Source: Leuconostoc mesenteroides subsp. mesenteroides (GTDB lineage Bacteria > Bacillota > Bacilli > Lactobacillales > Lactobacillaceae). From it: a stretch of DNA of 64,000 bases. This document shows positions 9,799 through 18,208 of the stretch, in pieces. Location of the stretch: contig CP046062.1 in NCBI GenBank assembly GCA_009676745.1, positions 1,225,501 to 1,289,500 of the forward strand. The letters run 5' to 3'. A model generated the notes under the pieces. That model was given only the letters and a program-made list of their open reading frames with translations, was not told the DNA's origin and searched no databases. The translations under genes were made by a program, and so were the position numbers. The first letter of the stretch is position 1, and every line of letters starts with the position of its first letter.

Positions 9799-10587
9799 AT
9801 GTCAACATTTATAACAAATGATGACGTAAAACTGAATTACAATATATACGGTGATGGACAGCCAGTTATTTTAATTGCAGGTTATTCAGGAAATCAGGCT
9901 ACATGGTCGGCACAAATAGAACCGCTGAAACAAGCAGGGTTTCAGGTGATTACTTATGATCGTCGCAATCATGGTGAAAGTCAAACAGTTAATTATGGCA
10001 TGCGCATGTCAAGACATGGGCAGGATTTAGCTGAGTTGATTGCAGCACTGCAGCTAAATCAAGTAATTCTTGTAGGGCATTCCATGGGGGCAAGTACTAT
10101 TTGGTCTTATTTGTCACTTTATGGCGAAGCAAATATCAAAGCGATTATCACGGAAGATCAAATTCCCAAGATATTGAGGGATGAAACTTGGTCTGTAGGG
10201 ATTTTTAATGCAGATATAACAATGATATGGACGGCAGCAGAGAAGCTACCACATACTAAATTAACACATGCTAAAATTTCAAGTGATATCAAACGTAAAC
10301 TTGCGGCAGCTTATCATCCTTTTAACTTTAAATATAATGAACCGTTATTAGTAAATAGTTTTATTGAAGATTGGCGTGACATTGTTAAACGTGAACGCGT
10401 ACCACATTTATTCTTGGCAGGTAAACATTCTCCCTTATGGCCAGCTGACCATGTTAAAGATTTGACGAATATGTCCACACTTGGTGAAGAACATATATTT
10501 GAAAGATCGGGACATATACCGCATATTGAAGAGCCAGAAAATTTTAATCAGGTGACTATCAACTTTTTAAAACGCGTCATTGATTAG
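9799..10587 (+). CDS. Alpha/beta hydrolase
   Basis: A 262-residue single-domain alpha/beta hydrolase of the esterase/peroxidase-like group. The nucleophile elbow is GHSMGAS with Ser95; the oxyanion segment near residue 28 is AGYSGNQATW; the catalytic His is likely in RSGHIPHIEEP near the end and the acid in the LFLAGKHSPLWP region. No signal peptide. The Shine-Dalgarno GGCGGGGG is weak to fair. It follows pdhD by 49 bases with no terminator between, so read-through from the pdh operon is possible. Substrate unknown. Confidence 0.8.
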   Translation: MSTFITNDDVKLNYNIYGDGQPVILIAGYSGNQATWSAQIEPLKQAGFQVITYDRRNHGESQTVNYGMRMSRHGQDLAELIAALQLNQVILVGHSMGASTIWSYLSLYGEANIKAIITEDQIPKILRDETWSVGIFNADITMIWTAAEKLPHTKLTHAKISSDIKRKLAAAYHPFNFKYNEPLLVNSFIEDWRDIVKRERVPHLFLAGKHSPLWPADHVKDLTNMSTLGEEHIFERSGHIPHIEEPENFNQVTINFLKRVID

Positions 10588-10652
10588 TAAAGTGCTAATA
10601 GCAATGTATGACATTAACTTATTTTAATGGTAATATGAGATTGTTCAGGTTA

Positions 10653-10670
10653 AGTACTATAAATAGTACT
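10653..10670. repeat. Perfect inverted repeat in the hydrolase-GDPD gap
   Basis: AGTACTA, loop TAAA, TAGTACT. A T-rich stretch (10680-10689) follows ten bases later. It may be a weak terminator of the hydrolase gene or an operator for the next gene; the gap to the T run argues against a standard terminator. Confidence 0.4.
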
Positions 10671-10739
10671 AGCTTGCGCTTTCTTTTTTATGTCTAAAGT
10701 AAAAAATATATTATCCCTGAAGTTTGAGAGAGAGTAGCT

Positions 10740-12413
10740 ATGAAGAAAATAAAATTAAATATACTTTTTAAATGGGCAGTCGCCTTGTTTATTTACAATC
10801 TCGTTGCCAAAATAATCATCTATTTTGCTCAAAAAACGTTACCAGACTTTTATCGAGTTGACACAAGTAGTATCACTTCACTGACCAACTCAGCTTCAAA
10901 ATACTTAGGATCTTTACTGGGAATAATTGCGGTTTATATTGTCCTCTGGTTTATGTTCGCAGGTATTGTATTATACTTTCTTCGTCGTTCGTGGGGAGAA
11001 GTAGACGGAAAGAGTTTTACCAAGCAATTATTGTCTTATAAATTACATATTTCAATTGTGTTATTTATGATTTTGATGATTCCTTTAGTTGAAATTGGGT
11101 TAAAAGTACCATTTGCTCAATATTTTACATTACCAAAAACATTTGTTGATATGGTTAGTGGGTTTTGGGCAAATACAATTTTTATAGTGTGCTATCTTGT
11201 ATTGATTTTATTATTAGTTAAATTCCGACACATAAGTTATTTTGCCATTTCTCAAGATCATTCCTTACTAGATGCTATTAAAATGTCTGCAAGAGAGAGC
11301 ATGGTCTCAGCAGTACAATTATTTTTAAAATCAATAATTCGTTTGGTGGTGGCCAGTGGCATTTGTTTTGCTTTATTATATTTAGTGCAGTTATTGGCTG
11401 ATAATGTTTTTGACGTAAATACTAAACGCTTCATTGCTAATATCTTACTTGCGACTACAAGTGCATTAATGTATGTGATTACTGCGTACATCTTAAATCT
11501 ATATGTCACGCTTTTGACAATTGGCCCCAAGAAAGATGCTGGAACAAAATTAAGAGATTCTTCGATACTTTCGCAGGGGTTAATGCTCGTAGTGATTGGG
11601 GCAGGCAGTACTTTGATTTCAGGTAATTATTTTATATCCCCAAGAGAAAAATATTTAGTGATTGCACATAAAGGTGTTTCATATCCGAATGCTGTCCCTA
11701 ATTCGTTAATTGCTTTGAAAAAAACTATCGCTACTCATCCTGATTACATTGAAATTGACATTCAACCCACAAAAGATGGTGTATATGTTCTGACACACAA
11801 TACTAAAATAAAAACAGTCTCGGGTGAGACTGTTGACATATCAAAAACAAACTGGTCGACTTTGAAAACCAAAAAAGTTATAGAAGATGGGCATCAATTT
11901 TATTTGACTAGTTTTTCGAAATACATTGATTTGGCTAATCAGAAAAAGCAAAAATTATTAGTAGAATTGAAGTTAAATCAAACCATAACAGATAAGCAGT
12001 TAAAACAATTTGTCAACAAATATGGCAAAAAAATGAAAGAAAATAAAAGTGAAATTCAATCGATGAACCAAAACGTTATTAAACGAATACATCAATATAC
12101 CAGTTTAACTACAGGATTATTATCACCCGTTAAAAATACAATTGATGGAAACAAAATTAGTCAATTCTATGCGATAGAATATTCAAAGGTGGATGCACAT
12201 TTATCCAGCCAAATAAGGAACCATAATAAAGATTTGTATAGTTGGACAGTGAATGACAGGTTTGATGTTGAAACGGCCTACATGATAGGTGTCGATGGCG
12301 TGATTACAGATAAGCCACGAGAAACACGACAGATTCTAAAAAACGTTAGTGAAAAGTTGACTTATCGTAGAGCGTTTATTTCTATGATTTTGAATCAGCA
12401 AAGTGATATTTAA
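10740..12413 (+). CDS. Membrane-bound glycerophosphodiester phosphodiesterase
   Basis: The 557-residue protein has an N-terminal part (about 1-300) with seven to eight hydrophobic segments, matching the membrane domain often joined to this enzyme, and a C-terminal GDPD barrel (about 305-540). Catalytic positions are recognisable: AHKG with His310, EIDIQPTKDG with Glu338 and Asp340, and His353 in LTHNT. Two positions differ from the usual HRG and HD. It probably cleaves glycerophosphodiesters or teichoic-acid type polymers outside the membrane, releasing glycerol-3-phosphate (family knowledge). Monocistronic, with its own terminator. Confidence 0.85.
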   Translation: MKKIKLNILFKWAVALFIYNLVAKIIIYFAQKTLPDFYRVDTSSITSLTNSASKYLGSLLGIIAVYIVLWFMFAGIVLYFLRRSWGEVDGKSFTKQLLSYKLHISIVLFMILMIPLVEIGLKVPFAQYFTLPKTFVDMVSGFWANTIFIVCYLVLILLLVKFRHISYFAISQDHSLLDAIKMSARESMVSAVQLFLKSIIRLVVASGICFALLYLVQLLADNVFDVNTKRFIANILLATTSALMYVITAYILNLYVTLLTIGPKKDAGTKLRDSSILSQGLMLVVIGAGSTLISGNYFISPREKYLVIAHKGVSYPNAVPNSLIALKKTIATHPDYIEIDIQPTKDGVYVLTHNTKIKTVSGETVDISKTNWSTLKTKKVIEDGHQFYLTSFSKYIDLANQKKQKLLVELKLNQTITDKQLKQFVNKYGKKMKENKSEIQSMNQNVIKRIHQYTSLTTGLLSPVKNTIDGNKISQFYAIEYSKVDAHLSSQIRNHNKDLYSWTVNDRFDVETAYMIGVDGVITDKPRETRQILKNVSEKLTYRRAFISMILNQQSDI

Positions 12414-12450
12414 TTTAATCTTTTTGAGATTATGTAAGATAGCTATGTAT

Positions 12451-12468
12451 GCCCGCGAGGGCTTTTTT
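12451..12468 (+). terminator. Terminator of the GDPD gene
   Basis: GCCC, loop GCGA, GGGC, then TTTTTT. On the minus strand no T run follows, so it probably serves only the plus-strand gene. Confidence 0.7.
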
Positions 12469-12469
12469 G

Positions 12470-13639
12470 TTAACGCAATGATTTACGATATCCTGCTGCT
12501 TGCGCGTCTGCTTCACTATTAAAATAAACAGCGTTACTATTGTTCATATAGTAGCCAGCTTGGCCAGGAACATGATAGATATGTGATTTTGCATTTCCGA
12601 TAATTTGTTGGCTTTCACCAGTATAAGTTTGCGTCGCTGCAGATTGGTTCTGCGCTGCTTGTGCAGCTGAAGCTGCTGCTGCAGAATTAGCTGCTGCTTG
12701 AGATGATGCGGCGGCTGCCTGTGATACACTAGCTTCACTTGCAGCTTTTTGTGCAGCGGCTATTGAAGATTGTTCTGCTTCAGAACTAGCTTTGGCAGAT
12801 GATGCTGCCTCAGAACTGGCTCTGGCAGATGAAGATGCTGCCTCAGAGCTAGCTTTTGCTTCAGCTGCTTTCTGAGCAGCTAAGTCAGCCTTTTTGTGTA
12901 GTGTATTTTTGGCTGTTCCATCAGCATAATTAATAATTGCGTTTGAACTATTATTATTGAGATAAACTACGGTTGCATCGTCATTACCATCTTCTTCACG
13001 ATATGAGTTAAGACTAATCTTAACTTTTTTCCCAGAGTTAGAATAACCCACATAAGATAGGCGAATTTGGCGAGGTAAGAGTTCGTTACCACTATACATT
13101 GGTGTAACTTGATAATCTAAACGACTCGATTTGTTGTTTTTAAGCCATTTTGTGAGACCTCTTTCATAATAAAGCATAGCTTTTTTGTTACTGGCATTTG
13201 ATTTTTTAAGTGCACCAGTATTGAGGTAAGCTGTTTCTGGAACTAAGTTCTTTGCTTCATCATTTAAACCGCTAAATTGATAACCAATAAGATGCCCACG
13301 ATTGAATAACCATGACTTACCAATAGAGGCGTTAGCTTTCTTATATTTGAACTTATAGTTGTGCCAACCAACAGGATTGTAATTTAGCTTTGTTGCTTGT
13401 TTTGCAGTTGGTTCATCAGCGTAATTAAGCTGAATATGTGCATCAACTGCACGATTTTGACTATCTTGATCAGATAAAACGAGTTGTTTTTCGTCTTTGA
13501 AATCAAGAGGATGCTGCTCGGCACCACTTAATTTGTCATTCTGATAACTGTCAGCAGCAACACCCAGTGCAGGATATACTGTACTAGTGGCAACAACTAA
13601 CAGCATACTGATAGTCACTCTTTTTAGTAACTTTAACAT
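12470..13639 (-). CDS. Secreted DNA/RNA non-specific endonuclease with Ala/Ser-rich linker
   Basis: Start at 13639 is chosen over the upstream in-frame GTG at 13681 because GGGAGAG lies 13 bases before it and a signal peptide begins here (MLKLLKRVTISMLLVVATS, cleavage probably after GVAA). The 389 residues contain a beta-beta-alpha-metal nuclease domain related to streptococcal EndA: NRGHLIGYQFSG around residues 113-124 (Asn in place of the usual Asp of DRGH) and NLVPETAYLN. An Ala/Ser-rich linker spans about 246-344, then a 45-residue domain with GNAKSHIYHVPG and YYMNN, seen at the end of several exported nucleases. Likely role is degrading extracellular nucleic acid or DNA uptake; not proven. 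Confidence 0.82.
   Translation of the reverse strand: MLKLLKRVTISMLLVVATSTVYPALGVAADSYQNDKLSGAEQHPLDFKDEKQLVLSDQDSQNRAVDAHIQLNYADEPTAKQATKLNYNPVGWHNYKFKYKKANASIGKSWLFNRGHLIGYQFSGLNDEAKNLVPETAYLNTGALKKSNASNKKAMLYYERGLTKWLKNNKSSRLDYQVTPMYSGNELLPRQIRLSYVGYSNSGKKVKISLNSYREEDGNDDATVVYLNNNSSNAIINYADGTAKNTLHKKADLAAQKAAEAKASSEAASSSARASSEAASSAKASSEAEQSSIAAAQKAASEASVSQAAAASSQAAANSAAAASAAQAAQNQSAATQTYTGESQQIIGNAKSHIYHVPGQAGYYMNNSNAVYFNSEADAQAAGYRKSLR
12781..12860 (-). repeat. Tandem coding repeat in the nuclease linker
   Basis: About two and a half copies of a 30-33-base unit (12781-12810, 12811-12843, partial from 12844), each coding for an Ala/Ser-rich stretch around the words ASSEAAS. Copies differ at a few bases and by one codon, so length may vary between strains. 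Confidence 0.7.
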
Positions 13640-13732
13640 AATAAATTCTCTCCCGAACAGTTTAACGTGAATATTTGGCACGTATTAAAAAATAGGGAGA
13701 ATCTTTTAAGTATAAGTTGCCACACTTCCTTG

Positions 13733-13762
13733 AGTATAGTACGCTTAACGTATGACATGCAA
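13733..13762 (-). promoter_or_regulatory. Promoter of the nuclease gene
   Basis: On the minus strand TTGCAT (13757-13762), an 18-base spacer and TATACT (13733-13738). A short inverted repeat, TACG-CTTAA-CGTA at 13740-13752, lies between the boxes and could bind a regulator. Confidence 0.55.
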
Positions 13763-13833
13763 ATATATTTGTACAGTTTAGCTATTAGATGTGTAAACTT
13801 AAAATAGTTATATTATAAAAGGCAATAAAGTCA

Positions 13834-13861
13834 TTGACGAAACTTAGAATGCTGATATAAT
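13834..13861 (+). promoter_or_regulatory. Strong promoter of a candidate small RNA
   Basis: TTGACG (13834-13839), 16-base spacer, TATAAT (13856-13861) with TG at 13853-13854. It points into a stretch with no ORF. Transcription should begin near 13868. Confidence 0.65.
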
Positions 13862-13866
13862 TATGT

Positions 13867-13880
13867 TGTAAGCGCTTCCT
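13867..13880. promoter_or_regulatory. cre-like site at the start of the candidate small RNA
   Basis: TGTAAGCGCTTCCT fits TGnAAnCGnTnnCW at all fixed positions and has the AAGCGCTT palindromic core. It covers the expected first transcribed bases, so CcpA bound here should block transcription. Confidence 0.6.
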
Positions 13881-14005
13881 TTTTGCTAAATATTTGTTTA
13901 CACATTAATAATTTTCTGACAACGAGTCAGATGCTCCTTAAATAGGTATGCTGAAATGTGTACAATAAATAAGATGTGGCCGCGGAAAAACATATCTTAT
14001 TTTTC
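13868..14005 (+). ncRNA. Candidate CcpA-controlled small RNA, about 137 nt
   Basis: The stretch 13640-14130 holds no gene. Between the promoter at 13834-13861 and a terminator-like hairpin at 13968-14005 lies an AT-rich transcript with one further hairpin, TCTGAC-AACGA-GTCAGA (13915-13931), followed directly by an unpaired-looking GCTCCTT (13933-13939). CUCCUU is complementary to Shine-Dalgarno sequences, a typical seed of Gram-positive trans-acting RNAs. The only internal ATG frames are 4 and 6 codons long with poor ribosome sites. Not a known family that I recognise; it could also be an upstream transcript of the tRNA. Confidence 0.45.
13968..14005 (+). terminator. Terminator-like hairpin of the candidate small RNA
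   Basis: AATAAGATGTG (13968-13978) pairs over 11 positions, one of them G-U, with CATATCTTATT (13991-14001), followed by TTTTC. Confidence 0.6.
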
Positions 14006-14028
14006 AAGTTTAATTTATGATGTTTTGA

Positions 14029-14037
14029 TGATATAAT
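14029..14037 (+). promoter_or_regulatory. Extended -10 promoter before the tRNA
   Basis: TGATATAAT, about 90 bases before the tRNA; no convincing -35. Confidence 0.4.
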
Positions 14038-14130
14038 TTAACTTGGTTGTGACCTACGATAGTTTCGAAAACATAATGATGTAAAATTACCAATTTTATT
14101 TCAAAGCACTATTGTGGGGCATTACTGTCT

Positions 14131-14204
14131 GGACCATTAGCTCAGTTGGTTAGAGCAAACGGCTCATAACCGTTCGGTCGTTGGTTCGAGTCCAACATGG
14201 TCCA
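14131..14204 (+). tRNA. tRNA with CAU anticodon, probably tRNA-Ile2 (lysidine type)
   Basis: A full 74-nt cloverleaf: acceptor GGACCAT/ATGGTCC, D arm with AGCTCAGTTGGTTAGAGC, anticodon stem AACGG/CCGTT, loop CTCATAA with anticodon CAT at 14165-14167, T arm GTTGG-TTCGAGT-CCAAC, discriminator A. CCA is not encoded. It lacks the three G-C pairs of initiator tRNA. The C4-G69 and C5-G68 pairs are positive marks for TilS, and the sequence resembles the B. subtilis Ile2 tRNA as I remember it, so isoleucine (AUA reading) is more likely than elongator methionine; a naive caller would label it Met. Confidence 0.93.
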
Positions 14205-14259
14205 TCAATTTTATTTTTCATTCAGTAAAAATCTGTGAAACGAAATAGCAAAATAGTAT

Positions 14260-14294
14260 AAAGCCAACCAAACGAAGTATTTTGGTTGGCTTTT
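14260..14294 (+). terminator. Terminator downstream of the tRNA
   Basis: Thirteen-pair stem AAAGCCAACCAAA (14260-14272) with TTTGGTTGGCTTT (14281-14293), 8-base loop, followed by T. Confidence 0.8.
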
Positions 14295-14355
14295 GTTTTC
14301 AAAAAGTAGATGATGAGATATTTCTAAAGTATATTAAACACTAGGAATAATCCGA

Positions 14356-14385
14356 AGTGAGAATAGTTCACTAAAAGCGTATAAT
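14356..14385 (+). promoter_or_regulatory. Promoter with inverted repeat before the HdeD-like gene
   Basis: TATAAT at 14380-14385. The -35 region is occupied by an inverted repeat, AGTGA-N7-TCACT (14356-14372), a possible operator. Confidence 0.4.
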
Positions 14386-14413
14386 ATAAAATAAGTAAAA
14401 AGGAGGATAAATA

Positions 14414-14947
14414 ATGTCAGACGTATTTTTAAAAAAACTACGTAATATTATCGGGTTCGATGCTATTGTATCAATCATTTTTGGTGCTCTAATACTTTTT
14501 TGGCCAACGCACAGTGCTTCAGTAGTAGCCGCTTTGATTGGGTTAGCTTTCATTGCGATAGGCATATCGCACATTGCATCAGTATTCGATCGAAAAGATG
14601 AAGACGGTTGGGCTCGTGTAGGTAATTTGGTTATTGGGGCTGTCTACTTTATCGCTGGTGTATTCACTTTTATCAATTTGTATGCAGCAACCACCTATTT
14701 GTTTATAATTGTTGGTCTGCTTGTTGGTATGACATGGATACTCGAAGGAATTATCGAATTTGGATCACTAAAGTACTATACTCAAAAAGGGTGGGCGATG
14801 TTTTCTGCTTTCATCAGTATTATTGGTGGGATTTCCTTATTGTTTGCACCTTTGATTAGTGCAATCTTTCTCTGGCAATTACTGGGAGCCTCTTTATTAG
14901 TAATAGGTATTATTAAACTAATACATTTCTTTGCTTGGAGAAGATAA
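14414..14947 (+). CDS. HdeD/DUF308 family membrane protein
   Basis: A 177-residue integral membrane protein with about six hydrophobic helices arranged as three hairpins, glycine-rich and with short loops. The pattern (IIFGALILFWPTHSAS, IGLAFIAIGISHIAS, GGISLLFAP) is that of the HdeD/DUF308 family, named for acid resistance in E. coli; the biochemical role is not established. AAAAAGGAGG lies seven bases before the start. It stands alone with its own promoter and terminator. Confidence 0.75.
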   Translation: MSDVFLKKLRNIIGFDAIVSIIFGALILFWPTHSASVVAALIGLAFIAIGISHIASVFDRKDEDGWARVGNLVIGAVYFIAGVFTFINLYAATTYLFIIVGLLVGMTWILEGIIEFGSLKYYTQKGWAMFSAFISIIGGISLLFAPLISAIFLWQLLGASLLVIGIIKLIHFFAWRR

Positions 14948-14964
14948 AATTTATTTTCAATGAT

Positions 14965-14999
14965 GCCGTCTGTTTAGATTAATTCTGGATAGACGGTTT
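14965..14999 (+). terminator. Terminator of the HdeD-like gene
   Basis: Long stem starting CCGTCT (14965-14970) and closing at AGACGG (14990-14995), continued inwards with G-U pairs, then TTTT. Confidence 0.7.
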
Positions 15000-15001
15000 T
15001 A

Positions 15002-15010
15002 TGTTATAAT
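15002..15010 (+). promoter_or_regulatory. Extended -10 promoter of topA
   Basis: TGTTATAAT directly after the previous terminator, 100 bases before topA. Confidence 0.45.
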
Positions 15011-15110
15011 CAAATCAATTTTAAATTATAAAGTCTTAAACAATTTGATTAGTGACTGATGTAACAGAAAATATTATATTGAAATATAAAAGATCGCGAG
15101 GAAATTTACT

Positions 15111-17195
15111 TTGGCAGAAACCAAAACAGCAACAAAAAAGAAAAAGGCAGCACCACGAAAGAAATCTAAAATTAAAAAAAATTTAGTTATTGTTGAAAGT
15201 CCATCAAAAGCAAAAACAATTGAAAAGTATTTAGGTCGTAACTATAAGGTAGTCGCTAGTCTTGGTCATATACGTGATTTACCTAAATCTACCTTAGGTG
15301 TTGATGTCGAAAACGACTATGAACCCAAGTATATCAATATTCGCGGAAAAGGCGATGTTATTAAGGGATTACGCAAGGAGGCAAAAGCTGCAAAAGCTGT
15401 TTATCTGGCTTCCGATCCGGATCGTGAAGGAGAAGCAATAGCTTGGCATTTACAGCATATTTTAAATTTGAATCCTGAACAACCCAATCGAGTTGTTTTC
15501 AATGAAATCACAAAAGATACGATTAAAAATTCCTTTAAAACACCACGTATTATTAATCAAGATCTTGTTGATGCACAACAAGCACGTCGTATTCTTGATC
15601 GATTAGTAGGTTATTCAATATCACCGATTCTTTGGAAAACTGTTAAGCGCGGGTTATCAGCTGGCCGTGTACAGTCTGTGGCCTTAGGCTTAATCATCGC
15701 ACGTGAACGTGAGATACAGGCTTTTCAACCAGAAGAATATTGGACACTAGATTCTATATTTAAAAAGAATCGCTCCAAATTCAAATCAACATTCTACGGT
15801 TTTGATGGTAAAAAGCAGCCATTGCCAGACAATGATAGCGTGCAAGATGTATTGAAGCGAATGAATAAAGATGATGATTTTGATATTGTTAAAGTAGATA
15901 CGAAGCAACGCAAGCGGCAGCCACAGCCACCATTTACAACGTCAACAATGCAGCAAACAGCCAATACGCAGTTAAAATTTAGAACGCGTAAAACAATGAT
16001 GGCTGCACAGCAATTATATGAAGGGATTAATCTGGGCAAGGGCTTAGGCCAAGTAGGATTAATTACTTATATGCGTACAGATTCGACACGTATTTCCTCC
16101 GTTGCGAAAAATGCTGCAGCTCAATTTATCCACGATACATGGGGTGAAGAATACTCACAGCATAAACCGGTACAAGGGAAACTACAAGAAGGGGCACAAG
16201 ATGCCCACGAGGCCATACGACCATCTGATGTCAATCGGACGCCAGAATCTATCAAAGATAAATTGACTCCTGATCAATTTAAACTATATTCTTTAATCTG
16301 GTCCAGATTTGTTGCCAGCCAAATGACACCAGAAATTTTAGATACGATGGCTGTGACAATCGAACAAAATGGGGTTATTTTCAGAGCTAATGGTTCAAAA
16401 ACGAATTTTGAGGGATTTACAAAAGCTTATCCAACTGCAAAAAAGAAAGATAACGTTTTACCTTCGCTAAGTGAAGGGGATAAAGTTCACTTGGCAAATA
16501 CAGATCCTGAACAACACTTCACTTTGCCGCCAGCACGCTATTCTGAAGCAACGCTAATTAAAGCTTTAGAAGAGAACGGCGTAGGGCGTCCATCAACTTA
16601 CGCGCCAACGCTAGATACAATTCAACGACGGAACTATGTTCGTATTGATGCGCGTAAGTTTGTGCCAACTGAATTAGGAGAAATTGTTCAAACGATTGTT
16701 GAAGAAAGTTTTCCTGATGTGACAAATATGAAGTTCACGGCCGCGGTTGAACATGAATTAGATGAGGTCGAAGCGGGTAACAAACATTGGGTACCAGTTA
16801 TTGATTCATTCTTTAAACCATTTCAAAAAGAAGTCGAAAAAGCTGAGACATCTCTTGAAAAAATTATTATGCATGATGAGTTGGCTGGGATGGATTGCGA
16901 GATTTGTGGAGCACCCATGCTAATTAAAATGGGGCGTTATGGTAAGTTTTATGCTTGTGCACGCTTTCCGGATTGTCGTAATACAAAAGCAATTGTTCAG
17001 GAAATAGGATTGTTATGTCCAAAGTGCCATAAAGGTCAAATTGTTCAGCGAAAAACTAAACGTGGACGTACGTTTTATGGTTGCCAAAGATACCCCGATT
17101 GTGACTTTGTAACTTGGGACAAACCTACTGAAAACACATTAGCCGATGGCACAACACCAAAAGATAATGAAAAAAAAGAACCAGTCAAAAAATAA
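15111..17195 (+). CDS. topA: DNA topoisomerase I
   Basis: Type IA enzyme that relaxes negative supercoils. The start is TTG with GAGGAAA ten bases before. A lysine-rich tail (residues 4-26) precedes the Toprim domain, which begins [18 protein letters not shown] and holds [11 protein letters not shown]. The catalytic tyrosine is Tyr320 in YMRTDSTR. The C-terminus carries two four-cysteine zinc-ribbon repeats (CEICG...CARFPDC and CPKCH...CQRYPDC). The 694 residues are the usual Firmicute length. The N-terminal basic extension is not in all homologues and may help DNA binding. Confidence 0.95.
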   Translation: MAETKTATKKKKAAPRKKSKIKKNLVIVESPSKAKTIEKYLGRNYKVVASLGHIRDLPKSTLGVDVENDYEPKYINIRGKGDVIKGLRKEAKAAKAVYLASDPDREGEAIAWHLQHILNLNPEQPNRVVFNEITKDTIKNSFKTPRIINQDLVDAQQARRILDRLVGYSISPILWKTVKRGLSAGRVQSVALGLIIAREREIQAFQPEEYWTLDSIFKKNRSKFKSTFYGFDGKKQPLPDNDSVQDVLKRMNKDDDFDIVKVDTKQRKRQPQPPFTTSTMQQTANTQLKFRTRKTMMAAQQLYEGINLGKGLGQVGLITYMRTDSTRISSVAKNAAAQFIHDTWGEEYSQHKPVQGKLQEGAQDAHEAIRPSDVNRTPESIKDKLTPDQFKLYSLIWSRFVASQMTPEILDTMAVTIEQNGVIFRANGSKTNFEGFTKAYPTAKKKDNVLPSLSEGDKVHLANTDPEQHFTLPPARYSEATLIKALEENGVGRPSTYAPTLDTIQRRNYVRIDARKFVPTELGEIVQTIVEESFPDVTNMKFTAAVEHELDEVEAGNKHWVPVIDSFFKPFQKEVEKAETSLEKIIMHDELAGMDCEICGAPMLIKMGRYGKFYACARFPDCRNTKAIVQEIGLLCPKCHKGQIVQRKTKRGRTFYGCQRYPDCDFVTWDKPTENTLADGTTPKDNEKKEPVKK

Positions 17196-17222
17196 AAGCC
17201 ACAATTTTATATTGTGGCTTTT
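17194..17222. terminator. Bidirectional terminator between topA and the YitT gene
   Basis: AAAAGCCACAAT (17194-17205), loop TTTAT, ATTGTGGCTTTT (17211-17222). T-rich on both strands. Confidence 0.85.
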
Positions 17223-18108
17223 ATTTTAATTTGAATATTGATTTTTTGGGACGGAGATAAGAAAAACCCTCGCCAAGCTGCTCTTGCGTTGTAAATATGG
17301 AAACAAAAGCCTTTGGATCAATCTGATCAACAATATGTCGAACGGTGCTGACTTCTGAAGGGTCAACTACGGCATAAACAACACGTTGATCTCGATGAGA
17401 GTAACCTCCTTCAGCTTTTAGCAAACTAGTGCCCCGATCGAGTTCATCCATAATAGCATGTGATATTTCTTCTGGATACTGGGTAAAAATCATAAAGGAC
17501 TTGGCATCATAAGCACCTTGTTGCGTCATGCTAACGACCTGTGAAAATACAAATGAAGCAATCAGTGTGTACATCATGTGAACAATATCAATGTATACTA
17601 ACGATAATAGTAAAACACAGGCATCCAAAATAAACATTGTGCGTCCAATAGGAATGCTAAATTTTTGTTCTATGATACGAGCAACAACGTCACTACCACC
17701 TGAAGTGCCGCCAAATCTAAATACAATACCTAAACCAAATCCCGCAATGATACCAGCGATGATACCAGCAATTAACATGTCATGGTGAAGTGCAGGTGGT
17801 GTGGGCATAATTTGCCATAACCAAAGCCAAAATGATAGCGATGCAATGCCCCAAATGGTATAAATCAGGGCACGACGCCCTAAAATACGATATCCAATAA
17901 AAAGTAAAGGGATATTTAGAAGTAAATTAGTATAAGCAGGATTCCACTTAAAAAGCGCACGTAAAATTAGCGTGATACCCGAAATACCACCTTCGGCTAA
18001 ATCATTAGGAATATTAATGTTAATCAGGCCCCAACCATACATAGCAGTACCGAGTGCAATCATAATTAAATCTTTGATAGAAATACGTTCTAAATTAGTT
18101 GTTTCCAT
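17221..18108 (-). CDS. YitT family membrane protein
   Basis: Start at 18108 is preferred to the upstream codon at 18153 because ACGAGG lies eight bases before it; this gives 295 residues. There are five to six membrane helices (YitT membrane domain) in residues about 20-195, including GFGLGIVFRFGGTSGGSDV, then a cytoplasmic C-terminal domain of the DUF2179 type (AKSFMIFTQYPEEISHAIMD, DRGTSLLKAEGGYSHRDQR). Function of the family is unknown. It runs towards topA and shares its terminator. Confidence 0.82.
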   Translation of the reverse strand: METTNLERISIKDLIMIALGTAMYGWGLININIPNDLAEGGISGITLILRALFKWNPAYTNLLLNIPLLFIGYRILGRRALIYTIWGIASLSFWLWLWQIMPTPPALHHDMLIAGIIAGIIAGFGLGIVFRFGGTSGGSDVVARIIEQKFSIPIGRTMFILDACVLLLSLVYIDIVHMMYTLIASFVFSQVVSMTQQGAYDAKSFMIFTQYPEEISHAIMDELDRGTSLLKAEGGYSHRDQRVVYAVVDPSEVSTVRHIVDQIDPKAFVSIFTTQEQLGEGFSYLRPKKSIFKLK

Positions 18109-18178
18109 AGTTAAAACCTCGTAATGTATCGTGAAATTAATCATACCATACATATGACGGGAAAATTATTACTTTATT

Positions 18179-18187
18179 TGATATAAT
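18179..18187 (+). promoter_or_regulatory. Extended -10 promoter before the serine-rich membrane protein gene
   Basis: TGATATAAT, 21 bases before the start at 18209. Confidence 0.45.
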
Positions 18188-18208
18188 AATTAATGATTAG
18201 AGGTTAAT

